Origin: Ferrovibrio sp. MS7
GTDB lineage: Bacteria > Pseudomonadota > Alphaproteobacteria > Ferrovibrionales > Ferrovibrionaceae
Reading direction: 5' to 3'
Assembly: GCF_038404985.1 (NCBI RefSeq)
Contig: NZ_JBBKBA010000001.1
Span: 2,074,001-2,138,000 of the forward strand
DNA: 64,000 bases
Below are positions 54,273 to 61,886 of the stretch, piece by piece. Each line of letters starts with the position of its first letter. Within the stretch, counting starts at the first letter, position 1. The notes beneath the pieces are model-generated. The model was not told the origin of the DNA. It saw nothing but the letters and a program-made list of their open reading frames with translations, and ran no database searches. The translations under genes and the position numbers were made by a program.

Positions 54273-55001
54273 CTATGGCGGACTGGCGGCACTCTGTTCC
54301 ATCGCCTTGCGCAGCCGCTCGCGGCTGTTGCTCAGGTGCAGCCGCATCGCCGAGCGGGCGGCGTCGCTGTCCTGGCGCAGTATCGCCTGATAGATGTCTT
54401 CATGCTCGCGGTTGACGCGGCTGAGATATTCGCTGCGGTCGTCGGCGAAGAAGCGGAAGGTTTGCAGCCGGGTACGCGGAATCATCAGCGCGCCGAGATA
54501 GCTGAATAGATGCGTGAAATGCGCGTTGCCGGTGGCTTCGGCGATGGTGCGGTGGAAATCGAGATCCGGCGCCACGGCATCCTCGGATGCCGCGATGGCG
54601 GCCTCCATGCGGTCGAGCGCCACGCGCATCGCCTCCAGATGCGCCTCGCCGCGCCTTTGTGCCGCCAGCGCGCAGGCCTCCGCCTCCAGCGCGATACGCA
54701 GTTCCAGCACACTGATCACTTCCTTCAGCAGGTCGAGATTGGCTTCATCGATGCGGAAGGGCTGGGTGAGGGCATCGGCCTGCACGAAGGCGCCGACACC
54801 CTGCTGCGTCGTGACCATGCCGGCGGCGCGCAGCGACGAAATCGCCTCGCGCACCACGGTTCGGCTGACGCCGAATTCTCCGATCAGTTCCTGCTCGCTT
54901 GGCAGCTTGTCGCCGGGTTTCAGCATGCCCTGGGCGATCCGCCCGGTGAGGGTGCGGGTGAGCTGCGAGGTCAGGGTTTCTCGTCGGCGCAGAGCCGTCA
55001 C
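54273..55001 (-). CDS. FadR-subfamily GntR transcriptional regulator
   Basis: 242-residue regulator. Winged helix: GRIAQGMLKPGDKLPSEQEL and FGVSRTVVREAISSLRAAGM; helical FCD ligand domain: ISVLELRIALEAEACALAA, DLDFHRTIAEATGN, NREHEDIYQAIL (Asp and His metal ligands). The start is GTG 55001, six bases after GGAGG; the longer frame needs a TTG at 55037 inside a palindrome. It lies divergent from dctPQM and upstream of udh, so it probably represses both and itself, released by a sugar acid. Confidence 0.9.
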   Translation of the reverse strand: MTALRRRETLTSQLTRTLTGRIAQGMLKPGDKLPSEQELIGEFGVSRTVVREAISSLRAAGMVTTQQGVGAFVQADALTQPFRIDEANLDLLKEVISVLELRIALEAEACALAAQRRGEAHLEAMRVALDRMEAAIAASEDAVAPDLDFHRTIAEATGNAHFTHLFSYLGALMIPRTRLQTFRFFADDRSEYLSRVNREHEDIYQAILRQDSDAARSAMRLHLSNSRERLRKAMEQSAASPP

Positions 55002-55024
55002 GATATCCTCCGAATGACTGGCTA

Positions 55025-55039
55025 ACTTGTATGACAAGT
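55025..55039. promoter_or_regulatory. FadR-type operator upstream of the regulator
   Basis: ACTTGT-ATG-ACAAGT is a perfect palindrome matching the FadR-subfamily consensus TNGTNNNACNA (here TTGTATGACAA), 24 bp before the GTG start. Confidence 0.7.
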
Positions 55040-55067
55040 GGGGGTGCGTGTAAAGTCATCGTATACG

Positions 55068-55088
55068 TTTTAGTTGGTTTTACTAAAA
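55068..55088. repeat. 7-7-7 inverted repeat in the divergent promoter
   Basis: TTTTAGT-TGGTTTT-ACTAAAA lies between the regulator and dctP, next to the 8-bp palindrome CGTATACG (55060-55067). It abuts the dctP -35 region. Confidence 0.5.
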
Positions 55089-55091
55089 TTC

Positions 55092-55126
55092 TTGACGGCC
55101 TGCCGGCGATCACTTGTATGATGACA
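55092..55126 (+). promoter_or_regulatory. dctP promoter with overlapping operator half-site
   Basis: TTGACG (55092-55097) with a -10-like TGTATG or TATGAT at 55115-55122. ACTTGTATGA (55112-55121) repeats ten bases of the operator at 55025 and covers the -10, as expected for a repressor site. Confidence 0.55.
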
Positions 55127-55181
55127 CAACAATATGCCGGCGACTCAGCAGAACCAGACCGGCGTGCAACAGGAGGAAATC

Positions 55182-56147
55182 ATGCACAAGCTTATTGCCG
55201 CCGCGGTCCTCGCGGCGCTGGCTGCCACGGGTGCGACTGCCAAGGAATTCCGCTCATCCGATGTTCATCCCATGGATTACCCCACCGTTCAGGCGGTGGT
55301 GCATATGGGCAAGCTGATCAACGAGCGCACCACCGGCAAGCATAGCGTGAAGGTGTTCGGCCAGAGCGTGCTCGGTTCGGAGAAGGACACGATCGAGCAG
55401 ACCAAGATCGGCGCGCTCGACATGGTGCGCGTCAACATTTCCGCCTTCAACAACATCGTGCCGGAAACCAACGTGCCGGCGCTGCCCTTCGTGTTCAAGT
55501 CGAAGGCGCATATGCGCAAGGTGCTGGATGGCGCCGTGGGCGACGACATCCTCAAGGCGCTGGAAGCCCAGGGCTTCATCGGCCTGGCCTTCTACGACAG
55601 CGGCTCGCGCAGCTTCTACACCACCAAGAAGCAGATCAAGACCGTGGAAGACATGAAGGGCATGAAGATCCGCGTGCAGCAATCGGATATGTGGGTGGCG
55701 ATGATGCAGGCGCTGGGTGCCAATGCCACGCCGCTGCCCTATGCCGAGGTCTATACCGCGCTGAAAACCGGCGTGGTGGATGGTGCAGAGAATAACTGGC
55801 CGTCCTATGAATCCTCGCGGCATTATGAAGTGGCGCAGACCTATTCGATCACCGAACATTCGATGGCGCCGGAACTGCTGGTGTTCTCCAAGCGGGTCTG
55901 GGATGGCCTGCCGGTGAATGAGCGCGACATCATCCGACAGGCGGCGAAGGATTCCGTGCCAGTGATGCGGAAATTGTGGGACGACCGCGAGGCGGCGGCG
56001 GAGAAAACCGTCACTGCCGGCGGCGCCAAGATACTCACCGATGTTGACAAGAAGGCTTTCGCCACTGCCATGCAGCCGGTCTATGCCAAGTTCGCGGCGG
56101 ATGCCAAGCTGCAGGATCTGGTGAAGCGCATCCAGGCCATCGACTGA
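55182..56147 (+). CDS. dctP: TRAP transporter substrate-binding protein DctP
   Basis: 321-residue periplasmic binding protein, signal peptide ending ATGATA near residue 20. TRAP marks: GQSVLGSEKDTIEQTKIGALD, GMKIRVQQSDMWVAMM with the carboxylate-binding Arg, and GVVDGAENNWPSYESSRHYE. The mature start SSDVHPMDYPTV is like TRAP proteins that bind uronates. Start at ATG 55182 after AGGAGG. With udh and the lactone-type enzyme nearby, a hexuronate ligand is the best guess. Confidence 0.93.
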   Translation: MHKLIAAAVLAALAATGATAKEFRSSDVHPMDYPTVQAVVHMGKLINERTTGKHSVKVFGQSVLGSEKDTIEQTKIGALDMVRVNISAFNNIVPETNVPALPFVFKSKAHMRKVLDGAVGDDILKALEAQGFIGLAFYDSGSRSFYTTKKQIKTVEDMKGMKIRVQQSDMWVAMMQALGANATPLPYAEVYTALKTGVVDGAENNWPSYESSRHYEVAQTYSITEHSMAPELLVFSKRVWDGLPVNERDIIRQAAKDSVPVMRKLWDDREAAAEKTVTAGGAKILTDVDKKAFATAMQPVYAKFAADAKLQDLVKRIQAID

Positions 56148-56152
56148 GCCAA

Positions 56153-56662
56153 ATGCTGGGTTTGCTGCGTTTCATCACGCCGCTCAACGCCACGGTTGCG
56201 CGCCTGTGCATGATCGTGGCGGTATGCGGCCTGTTCGCCATCGTCGGCGTGGTGGCGTTGCAGGTCTTTGGCCGCTATGTGCTGAACGACACGCCGACCT
56301 GGGCGGAAAGTCTGGCGCTGGTGCTGATCCTCTATGTCACCATGCTTGGCGCGGCAGTTGGCGTGCGCGATGCTGGCCATATCGGCCTGGAATCGCTCCT
56401 CGCCATGCTGCTCCCCGAAGCGCACCGGATCTGGGTCGAAATCCTGATCCATGTCCTGGTGGCCTGTTTCGGCATCGCTATGGCCTGGCATGCTGGCGAA
56501 CTGGCGGCTTCCGTGATGCCCTACAAGATTCCCAATCTCGGCCTGCCGGAAGGCATCAACCATGTGTCGTTGAGCCTCGCCGGCGGGCTGATCGTGCTGT
56601 TCTCGATTGAACATATCCTGGCGCTCCTGGCGGGCGAGAAGGTGCGTCCGGCATGGCATTGA
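56153..56662 (+). CDS. dctQ: TRAP transporter small permease DctQ
   Basis: 169-residue membrane protein with four helices, including VVALQVFGRYVLNDTPTWAE, the typical DctQ segment. Five bases after dctP and overlapping dctM by 10 bp. Confidence 0.93.
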   Translation: MLGLLRFITPLNATVARLCMIVAVCGLFAIVGVVALQVFGRYVLNDTPTWAESLALVLILYVTMLGAAVGVRDAGHIGLESLLAMLLPEAHRIWVEILIHVLVACFGIAMAWHAGELAASVMPYKIPNLGLPEGINHVSLSLAGGLIVLFSIEHILALLAGEKVRPAWH

Positions 56663-57945
56663 CGATTCTGGCCGTCAGCTTCTTCGGCTTTCTCATCCTC
56701 GGCGTACCGGTCGCTTTCTCCATCGGCCTCTCGGCGGTGGCGACCATTCTCTACGAGGGCCTGCCGCTGGCCGTGGTGTTCCAGCGCATGGCAGCAGGAA
56801 TGAACATCTTTTCCTTCCTCGCCATTCCGTTCTTCATCTTTGCCGGCGAATTGATGCTCTATGGCGGCGTCGCCGACCGCATCGTGCGTTTCGCCAAGGA
56901 TGCCATCGGCCATATCCGTGGCGGGCTGGGCATGTCGAATGTGGTTGCCTGCACGCTATTCGGCGGTGTTTCCGGCTCGCCGGTGGCCGATGTCTCGGCC
57001 ATGGGCGCGGTGATGATCCCGATGATGAAGAAGGAGGGGTATGACGCCGACTATGCCGTCAACGTCACCACCCATGCCTCGCTGGTGGGCGCGCTGATGC
57101 CTACCAGCCACAACATGATCATCTATTCGCTGGCGGCGGGCGGCAAGGTATCGATTGCGGCGCTGATCCTGGCCGGGCTTATTCCCGCAGCACTGCTTAC
57201 ACTCTGCATGCTGGTGGCGGCCTATCTGGTGGCGATCAAGCGAGGCTATCCGGCCGGCATATTTCCCGGCTGGCACCAGGTGGCGCGGTCGGCCGCCGCC
57301 GCCATTCCTGGCCTGTTCATCATTGTCATCATCCTGTTCGGCATCCTGCAGGGCATCTTCACCGCCACGGAAGCAGCGGCGGTGGCGGTGATCTACGCCA
57401 TCCTGCTCGCCAGCCTGGTCTACCGCTCGCTCACCTGGGCGCATCTGGTGAAGGCGGCGGCCAAGGCGGTGAAAACCACCGGCATCGTGCTGCTGCTGAT
57501 CGGCGTGTCGAACACCTTTGGCTATCTGATCAGCCTGTACGAAGCCGCCGAGCTTACCGGCAAGGCACTCTCCAGCATTTCCACCTCGCCCTGGGTGATC
57601 TTCCTGCTGGTGAATGTCATCCTGTTCGTGCTCGGCACTTTCCTGGATATGGCGGCGACGATCCTGATCTGCACGCCGATCTTCCTGCCGATCTGCATTC
57701 AATACGGCATGGGGCCGGTGCAGTTCGGTATGCTGATGCTGATCAACTGCGCACTCGGCCTCAACACGCCGCCGGTCGGCACCACGCAATTCGTCGGCTG
57801 CGCCATCGGCGAAGTCAGCATCGGCCATGTCATGCGCACGATCTGGCCGTTCTACGGCGCACTGATCGCCGCGCTATTCCTCGTCACCTATGTGCCGGGC
57901 TTTTCGCTCTGGCTGCCGGATCTATTTCTGGGTGGCAAGCACTAG
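56653..57945 (+). CDS. dctM: TRAP transporter large permease DctM
   Basis: 430-residue membrane subunit with about twelve helices that carries the substrate with Na+. Marks: FLAIPFFIFAGELMLYGG, SNVVACTLFGGVSGSPVADV, and the repeat near the C-terminus GLNTPPVGTTQFVGC. Converges on the ParB-like gene with 3 bp between stops. Confidence 0.95.
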   Translation: MALTILAVSFFGFLILGVPVAFSIGLSAVATILYEGLPLAVVFQRMAAGMNIFSFLAIPFFIFAGELMLYGGVADRIVRFAKDAIGHIRGGLGMSNVVACTLFGGVSGSPVADVSAMGAVMIPMMKKEGYDADYAVNVTTHASLVGALMPTSHNMIIYSLAAGGKVSIAALILAGLIPAALLTLCMLVAAYLVAIKRGYPAGIFPGWHQVARSAAAAIPGLFIIVIILFGILQGIFTATEAAAVAVIYAILLASLVYRSLTWAHLVKAAAKAVKTTGIVLLLIGVSNTFGYLISLYEAAELTGKALSSISTSPWVIFLLVNVILFVLGTFLDMAATILICTPIFLPICIQYGMGPVQFGMLMLINCALGLNTPPVGTTQFVGCAIGEVSIGHVMRTIWPFYGALIAALFLVTYVPGFSLWLPDLFLGGKH

Positions 57946-57948
57946 GTT

Positions 57949-58197
57949 CTAGAACTTGCGCGCCGCCACCACCAGGGCCGGGATCGCCGCTTCGCCAAGG
58001 AAGCGGAAGGCTTCCAGCCGGTGCAGCCCGGCCACCAGCACATAGCGGTCCTTGTCGACACGCACCTGGATTGGTATCTGCAGGCCGTTCTGCACGATAT
58101 CGTCGGCCAGGGCTTCCATCTTGGCCGGTTCCAGCGTGCCTTTGAATTTCTGCGGCACGTAGATTTTCGCGAGCGGGATCGGTACGGGCTTCATCAT
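57949..58197 (-). CDS. Stand-alone ParB/sulfiredoxin-fold protein
   Basis: 82-residue protein made of little more than a ParB N-terminal fold: [19 protein letters not shown], then [20 protein letters not shown] and [16 protein letters not shown]. The AGLHRLEA segment matches the ParB nucleotide-binding box; sulfiredoxin's GCHR Cys is absent, so it is not a sulfiredoxin. No DNA-binding or dimer domain follows. ATG 58197 or 58194. It overlaps the DUF188 gene stop, so the two are coupled. Function unknown. Confidence 0.8.
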   Translation of the reverse strand: MMKPVPIPLAKIYVPQKFKGTLEPAKMEALADDIVQNGLQIPIQVRVDKDRYVLVAGLHRLEAFRFLGEAAIPALVVAARKF

Positions 58198-58661
58198 GCG
58201 GGTAATCTCCGGTGCAGCCGCAGGATGGCCTCATGCAGCGCGGAAAGGAAGGTCGAGCGGTCTTTAGCCGAGAAGGGCCGCGGGCCACGGGTGGCTTCGC
58301 CGGCCGAACGCAGGTCGGTCATCAGGTTGCGGGTGGCCAGCGCCATGCCGATGTTGTTTTCGTCGAATGCCTTTCCTGTGGGGGCCAGCACGGTGGCGCC
58401 GGTCTTGACGCAGCGCGCGGCGAGCGGAATGTCGGCGGTGATCACGATGCTGGCAGGATTGGCGCGGGCGGCGATCCAGTCATCAGCCACATCTAGGCCT
58501 TCCGCCACCTGCTCCAGGCGGATCCATGGCACGCGCGGCAGATTGATGAAGCTGTTCGCCACCACCTGCACGCCGATGCCATGGCGTTCTGCCACCTTGA
58601 ATATCTCCGCCTTCACCGGGCAGGCATCGGCATCCACCAGTATCTCGATTGCGGTCGGCAT
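58194..58661 (-). CDS. DUF188/YaiI-YqxD family protein
   Basis: 155-residue protein of the UPF0178 family, a PIN-like nuclease fold. It begins [22 protein letters not shown] with the acidic pair DAD, and carries [14 protein letters not shown] and [22 protein letters not shown], all typical. Function is not established. The 3' end overlaps the small ParB-like gene by 4 bp. Divergent from nasT, 120 bp apart. Confidence 0.9.
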   Translation of the reverse strand: MPTAIEILVDADACPVKAEIFKVAERHGIGVQVVANSFINLPRVPWIRLEQVAEGLDVADDWIAARANPASIVITADIPLAARCVKTGATVLAPTGKAFDENNIGMALATRNLMTDLRSAGEATRGPRPFSAKDRSTFLSALHEAILRLHRRLPA

Positions 58662-58700
58662 TATCCCCCAAGCACCGTCAACGGGTTAGCGCAAATTAAC

Positions 58701-58726
58701 AGCGGCAATGGTGCGACTTTGCCGCT
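58701..58726. repeat. Hairpin in the DUF188-nasT gap
   Basis: AGCGGCAA-N10-TTGCCGCT, an 8-bp perfect stem 55 bp before the nasT start. No U-tract of length follows. Could be an operator or a leader structure. Confidence 0.45.
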
Positions 58727-58781
58727 TTGGTATGCGAATTGCTAGTCTGTAAGGCATAAAGCCTGACTTGGGTGAAGCATT

Positions 58782-59369
58782 GTGAGTGGTTTGCGTATCC
58801 TTCTGATCGACGAGAACCCGGAACGGGCCGCGGTATTGAACGAGGCGTTGCGGGCTCAGGGCTATGAACTGGTGGCACGCATGGCGCCACGCGAACTGAG
58901 TGCGCGCCGCGTCGCCGAGATTGCTCCCGATGTGGTGATCGTCGACATGGATTCGCCCAGCCGCGACACCATCGACAGCATGCGACAGATCAACGACGAC
59001 CAGCCGCGTCCCATCGTTATGTTCGTCGATCAGTCCGATGTCGGCATGATCGAACAGGCCATGCAGGCTGGCGTTTCGGCCTATATCATCGACGGTCTGA
59101 ACGTGAAGCGGGTGAAGCCGATCCTCGATGTTGCCATCGCGCGCTTCCGTGAATTCCAGGCGTTGCGCGATGAACTGAAGAAGACCAAGGCGACGCTGCA
59201 TGAGCGCAAGCTGATCGAGCGCGCCAAGGGCATGCTGATGCGCGAGAAGAAGCTGAGCGAGGAGGAGGCCTATGCCGCGCTCCGCAAGCTCGCCATGGAC
59301 CGGCAGCAGCGCCTTGTCGATGTGGCCGAAACACTGCTCGCTTTCGCTGATCTACTGAAGAAGGATTGA
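58782..59369 (+). CDS. nasT: ANTAR RNA-binding antiterminator NasT
   Basis: 195-residue regulator. Receiver-like N-terminal half with LLIDENPERAAVL and VVIVDMDSPSRDTIDSMRQ, a coiled linker, then an ANTAR domain (about 130-190) with ERKLIERAKGMLMREKKLSEEEAYAALRKLA. It binds RNA leaders with paired hexaloop hairpins and prevents termination; exactly such a leader lies downstream. In known systems NasS holds NasT inactive without nitrate. GTG start at 58782 after gggtgaag. The usual receiver Lys position reads IIDGL, so phosphorylation is unlikely. Confidence 0.93.
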   Translation: MSGLRILLIDENPERAAVLNEALRAQGYELVARMAPRELSARRVAEIAPDVVIVDMDSPSRDTIDSMRQINDDQPRPIVMFVDQSDVGMIEQAMQAGVSAYIIDGLNVKRVKPILDVAIARFREFQALRDELKKTKATLHERKLIERAKGMLMREKKLSEEEAYAALRKLAMDRQQRLVDVAETLLAFADLLKKD

Positions 59370-59376
59370 GCCCGTC

Positions 59377-59393
59377 TGCATAGTGCGCGTGCA
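59377..59393. promoter_or_regulatory. Possible NtrC enhancer site
   Basis: TGCA-N9-TGCA, the spacing of the NtrC consensus TGCACC-N5-GGTGCA, with only the right inner arm (CGTGCA) close. It lies about 125-140 bp before the predicted start of transcription, a normal enhancer distance. Further TGCA half-sites occur at 59412, 59417 and 59454. Confidence 0.35.
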
Positions 59394-59491
59394 GGCTTCG
59401 CCTGTTTTGTGTGCAGTGCAGCAGAGTCACACCCCCTTCGACTTTCGTCGTGGTGCAGCGGAAAACCGCCAATTTAACTGATTCTGCGACT

Positions 59492-59507
59492 TGGCACGCT
59501 TCATGCT
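59492..59507 (+). promoter_or_regulatory. Sigma-54 promoter of the nitrate-transport operon
   Basis: TGGCACG-CTTC-ATGCT matches TGGCACG-N4-TTGCT at every fixed base but one, with GG (59493-59494) and GC (59505-59506) ten bases apart. It predicts a start near 59517-59520, a few bases before the first leader hairpin. Confidence 0.8.
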
Positions 59508-59522
59508 TTGTTAATCCCGACC

Positions 59523-59570
59523 ACCTGCTGCAACGGCGCAGCAGGTTCATATGATCGGACAATGGCGTCC
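59523..59570 (+). promoter_or_regulatory. ANTAR-type double hexaloop leader (NasT target)
   Basis: P1: ACCTGCTGC (59523-59531), loop AACGGC, GCAGCAGGT (59538-59546), nine perfect pairs. Ten-base linker. P2: GGAC (59557-59560), loop AATGGC, GTCC (59567-59570). Both loops are six bases with A at position 1 and G at 4, the known ANTAR target signature. Confidence 0.85.
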
Positions 59571-59630
59571 TGCGATGCGGCTCCGGGCCTTTTTGGCTTC
59601 GGATCACCTGCATCGGAGGGCGCCTTTTTT
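59564..59630 (+). terminator. Leader terminator overlapping hairpin P2
   Basis: The 5' arm 59564-59578 pairs with 59610-59624 (15 positions, one G-G mismatch, one G-U), followed by six T. The arm includes the 3' half of P2, so P2 and the terminator exclude each other: the expected NasT antitermination switch. Confidence 0.85.
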
Positions 59631-59683
59631 GTTGCCGCGAGCACAAGTGGCAACGCAACGGACAACCAGCAGGAGGCTTCGAC

Positions 59684-60994
59684 ATGCGTGGCACGATTGG
59701 CAAGAAGGGTGTGAACCGGCGTCAGGTGTTCAAGGGGGCGGCGGGCGCGGCGGCTTTGTTCGCGTCTGCGAAGCTGGCTTTGCCGGCGGGTGCTTTCGCA
59801 CAGGCAGCGGGCCCGGAAGTGAAGGGCGCCAAGCTCGGCTATATCGCGCTCACCGATGCCTCGCCGCTGATCATCGCCAAGGAAAAGGGCTTTTTCGCCA
59901 AGTATGGCGTGCCCGACATGGTGATCGACAAGCAGGCTTCCTGGGGCGCCACGCGTGACAATATCGAACTCGGCGAAGCCGGCGGCGGCATCACCGGCGC
60001 GCATATCCTGACGCCGATGCCCTACCTGATCACGGTCGGCAAGATCACCAAGACCAAGATTCCGATGGCGATGCTGGCGCGGCTCAACACCAACGGTCAG
60101 TCGATCTCGGTGTCGAACACCTACGCCAATATGGGCGTCACCACCGATGCCAAGGCACTCGGCGCTGCCTTCAAGAAGGCCAAGGCGGAAGGCAAGGACA
60201 TCAAGTGCGCCATGACCTTCCCCGGCGGCACCCATGACATGTGGATCCGCTATTGGCTGGCCGCCAACGGTATCGATCCGGAGAAGGATGTTTCCACCAT
60301 CGTGGTGCCGCCGCCGCAGATGGTAGCGAACATGAAGGTGAACACCATGGAAGCCTTCTGTGTCGGCGAGCCGTGGAATTCGCAGCTTGTGCACCAGAAG
60401 ATCGGCTTCACCGCGCTCACCACCGGCGAGTTGTGGAAGGATCACCCCGAAAAGTCGCTCAGCCTGCGCGCCGATTGGGTGGAGAAGAACCCGAAGGCCG
60501 CCAAGGCGATTTTGATGGCGGTGATGGAAGCCCAGATGTGGTCCGACAAGATGGAGAACAAGGCCGAGCTGTGCAAGATCGTCGGCGGTCGCGACTGGTT
60601 CAAGGTGCCGGTGGAAGACATCCTCAACCGTCAGACCGGTGATATCGATTACGGCGATGGCGGCCGCAAGGTAAAGGTTGGCCTGGATAGCCCGCTGGTG
60701 ATGAAATTCTGGCGCGACTACGCTTCCTATCCGTTCCAGAGCCATGAACTCTGGTTCCTCACCGAGAATATGCGCTGGGGCTACTTGCCCGCCGATACCG
60801 ACACCAAGGCGCTGATCGGCCAGGTGAACCGCGAGGATCTGTGGCGCGATGCGGCCAAGACGCTGGGCGTGGCGGCGGCTGATATTCCGGCCTCCACCTC
60901 GCGCGGCAAGGAAACCTTCTTTGATGGCAAGGTGTTCGATCCGGCCGATCCGGCTGCGTATCTCAAGAGCCTCGCCATTTCCCGCGTCGCCTGA
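59684..60994 (+). CDS. nrtA: NrtA-like nitrate ABC binding protein, Tat-exported
   Basis: 436-residue binding protein of the nitrate/nitrite/cyanate class. A twin-arginine signal (NRRQVFKGAAGAAAL) heads the protein. GYIALTDASPLIIAKEKGFF, TPMPYLITVG and VGEPWNSQLVHQKIGF are NrtA marks. Start at ATG 59684 eight bases after GGAGG, about 165 nt into the predicted transcript. First gene governed by the NasT leader. Confidence 0.93.
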   Translation: MRGTIGKKGVNRRQVFKGAAGAAALFASAKLALPAGAFAQAAGPEVKGAKLGYIALTDASPLIIAKEKGFFAKYGVPDMVIDKQASWGATRDNIELGEAGGGITGAHILTPMPYLITVGKITKTKIPMAMLARLNTNGQSISVSNTYANMGVTTDAKALGAAFKKAKAEGKDIKCAMTFPGGTHDMWIRYWLAANGIDPEKDVSTIVVPPPQMVANMKVNTMEAFCVGEPWNSQLVHQKIGFTALTTGELWKDHPEKSLSLRADWVEKNPKAAKAILMAVMEAQMWSDKMENKAELCKIVGGRDWFKVPVEDILNRQTGDIDYGDGGRKVKVGLDSPLVMKFWRDYASYPFQSHELWFLTENMRWGYLPADTDTKALIGQVNREDLWRDAAKTLGVAAADIPASTSRGKETFFDGKVFDPADPAAYLKSLAISRVA

Positions 60995-61004
60995 TCAGGA
61001 AAGC

Positions 61005-61874
61005 ATGGCCATGAAAATGGAAAGCATCGACAAAGCGGCCCTCACGTATGAGGGCCGCGACTGGCGCGTCACCCTGCTGCCGAAACTGACGGCAGGCGCC
61101 AAGCATATCGCCGCACGCGTGTTGCCGCCGGTGCTGTTCCTCGCGCTGCTGCTCGGCATCTGGCAGATCGCCTGCTCCTCGCCCGGCGCCACCTTGCCGC
61201 CGCCGACCAAGGTGCTGGACGAAACCTGGATGCTGATCGTCGATCCGTTCTTCGACAAGGGCAACCTGGACAAGGGCCTGTTCTGGCATATTGCCTCCAG
61301 CCTCAAGCGCGTCGCCATCGGTTTCTCGCTGGCCGCCGTGATTGGCATCGCGCTTGGTGTGCTGATCGGCCAGTCGACCCTGGCTTTCCGCGGCCTCGAT
61401 CCGATCTTCCAGGTACTGCGCACGGTGCCGCCGCTGGCCTGGCTGCCGCTGTCGCTGGCGGCTTTCCGCCATGCCGATCCGTCGGCAATCTTCGTTATCG
61501 CCATCACCGCGATCTGGCCGATCATCCTCAACACCGCCGTCGGTATCCGCAATATTCCGCAGGATTACTGCAATGTCGCCAAGGTGCTGCAACTCAATGG
61601 CTTCGAGTTCTTCTTCAAGGTGATGCTGCCGGCGACCGTGCCGTTCATGTTCACTGGCCTCAAGATCGGCATCGGCCTGTCCTGGCTCGCCATCGTTGCC
61701 GCTGAAATGCTGATTGGCGGCGTCGGTATCGGCTTCTTCATCTGGGATGCCTGGAACTCCTCGCTGATCAGCGAGATCATCCTGGCGCTCATCTATGTCG
61801 GTCTGGTCGGCTTCATGCTCGACCGCCTGATCGGCTTCATCGGCAGCCGCGTCGGCGGCTACTCCCAGCAGTAA
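61005..61874 (+). CDS. nrtB: Nitrate ABC transporter permease NrtB
   Basis: 289-residue permease with about six helices. The coupling loop appears as AKVLQLNGFEFFFKVMLPAT, and IFQVLRTVPPLAWLPLSLA is typical of NrtB/SsuC. Start at ATG 61005; the earlier frame lies inside nrtA. Confidence 0.93.
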   Translation: MAMKMESIDKAALTYEGRDWRVTLLPKLTAGAKHIAARVLPPVLFLALLLGIWQIACSSPGATLPPPTKVLDETWMLIVDPFFDKGNLDKGLFWHIASSLKRVAIGFSLAAVIGIALGVLIGQSTLAFRGLDPIFQVLRTVPPLAWLPLSLAAFRHADPSAIFVIAITAIWPIILNTAVGIRNIPQDYCNVAKVLQLNGFEFFFKVMLPATVPFMFTGLKIGIGLSWLAIVAAEMLIGGVGIGFFIWDAWNSSLISEIILALIYVGLVGFMLDRLIGFIGSRVGGYSQQ

Positions 61875-61886
61875 CGGGGAACACGT

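Noticed and set aside
57949-58197. Sulfiredoxin
   Set aside because: The catalytic Cys of the GCHR motif is replaced (GLHR), so only the ParB-like reading stands.
59441-59457. Second NtrC site ending in GGTGCA
   Set aside because: The left half does not match TGCACC; only a half-site remains.
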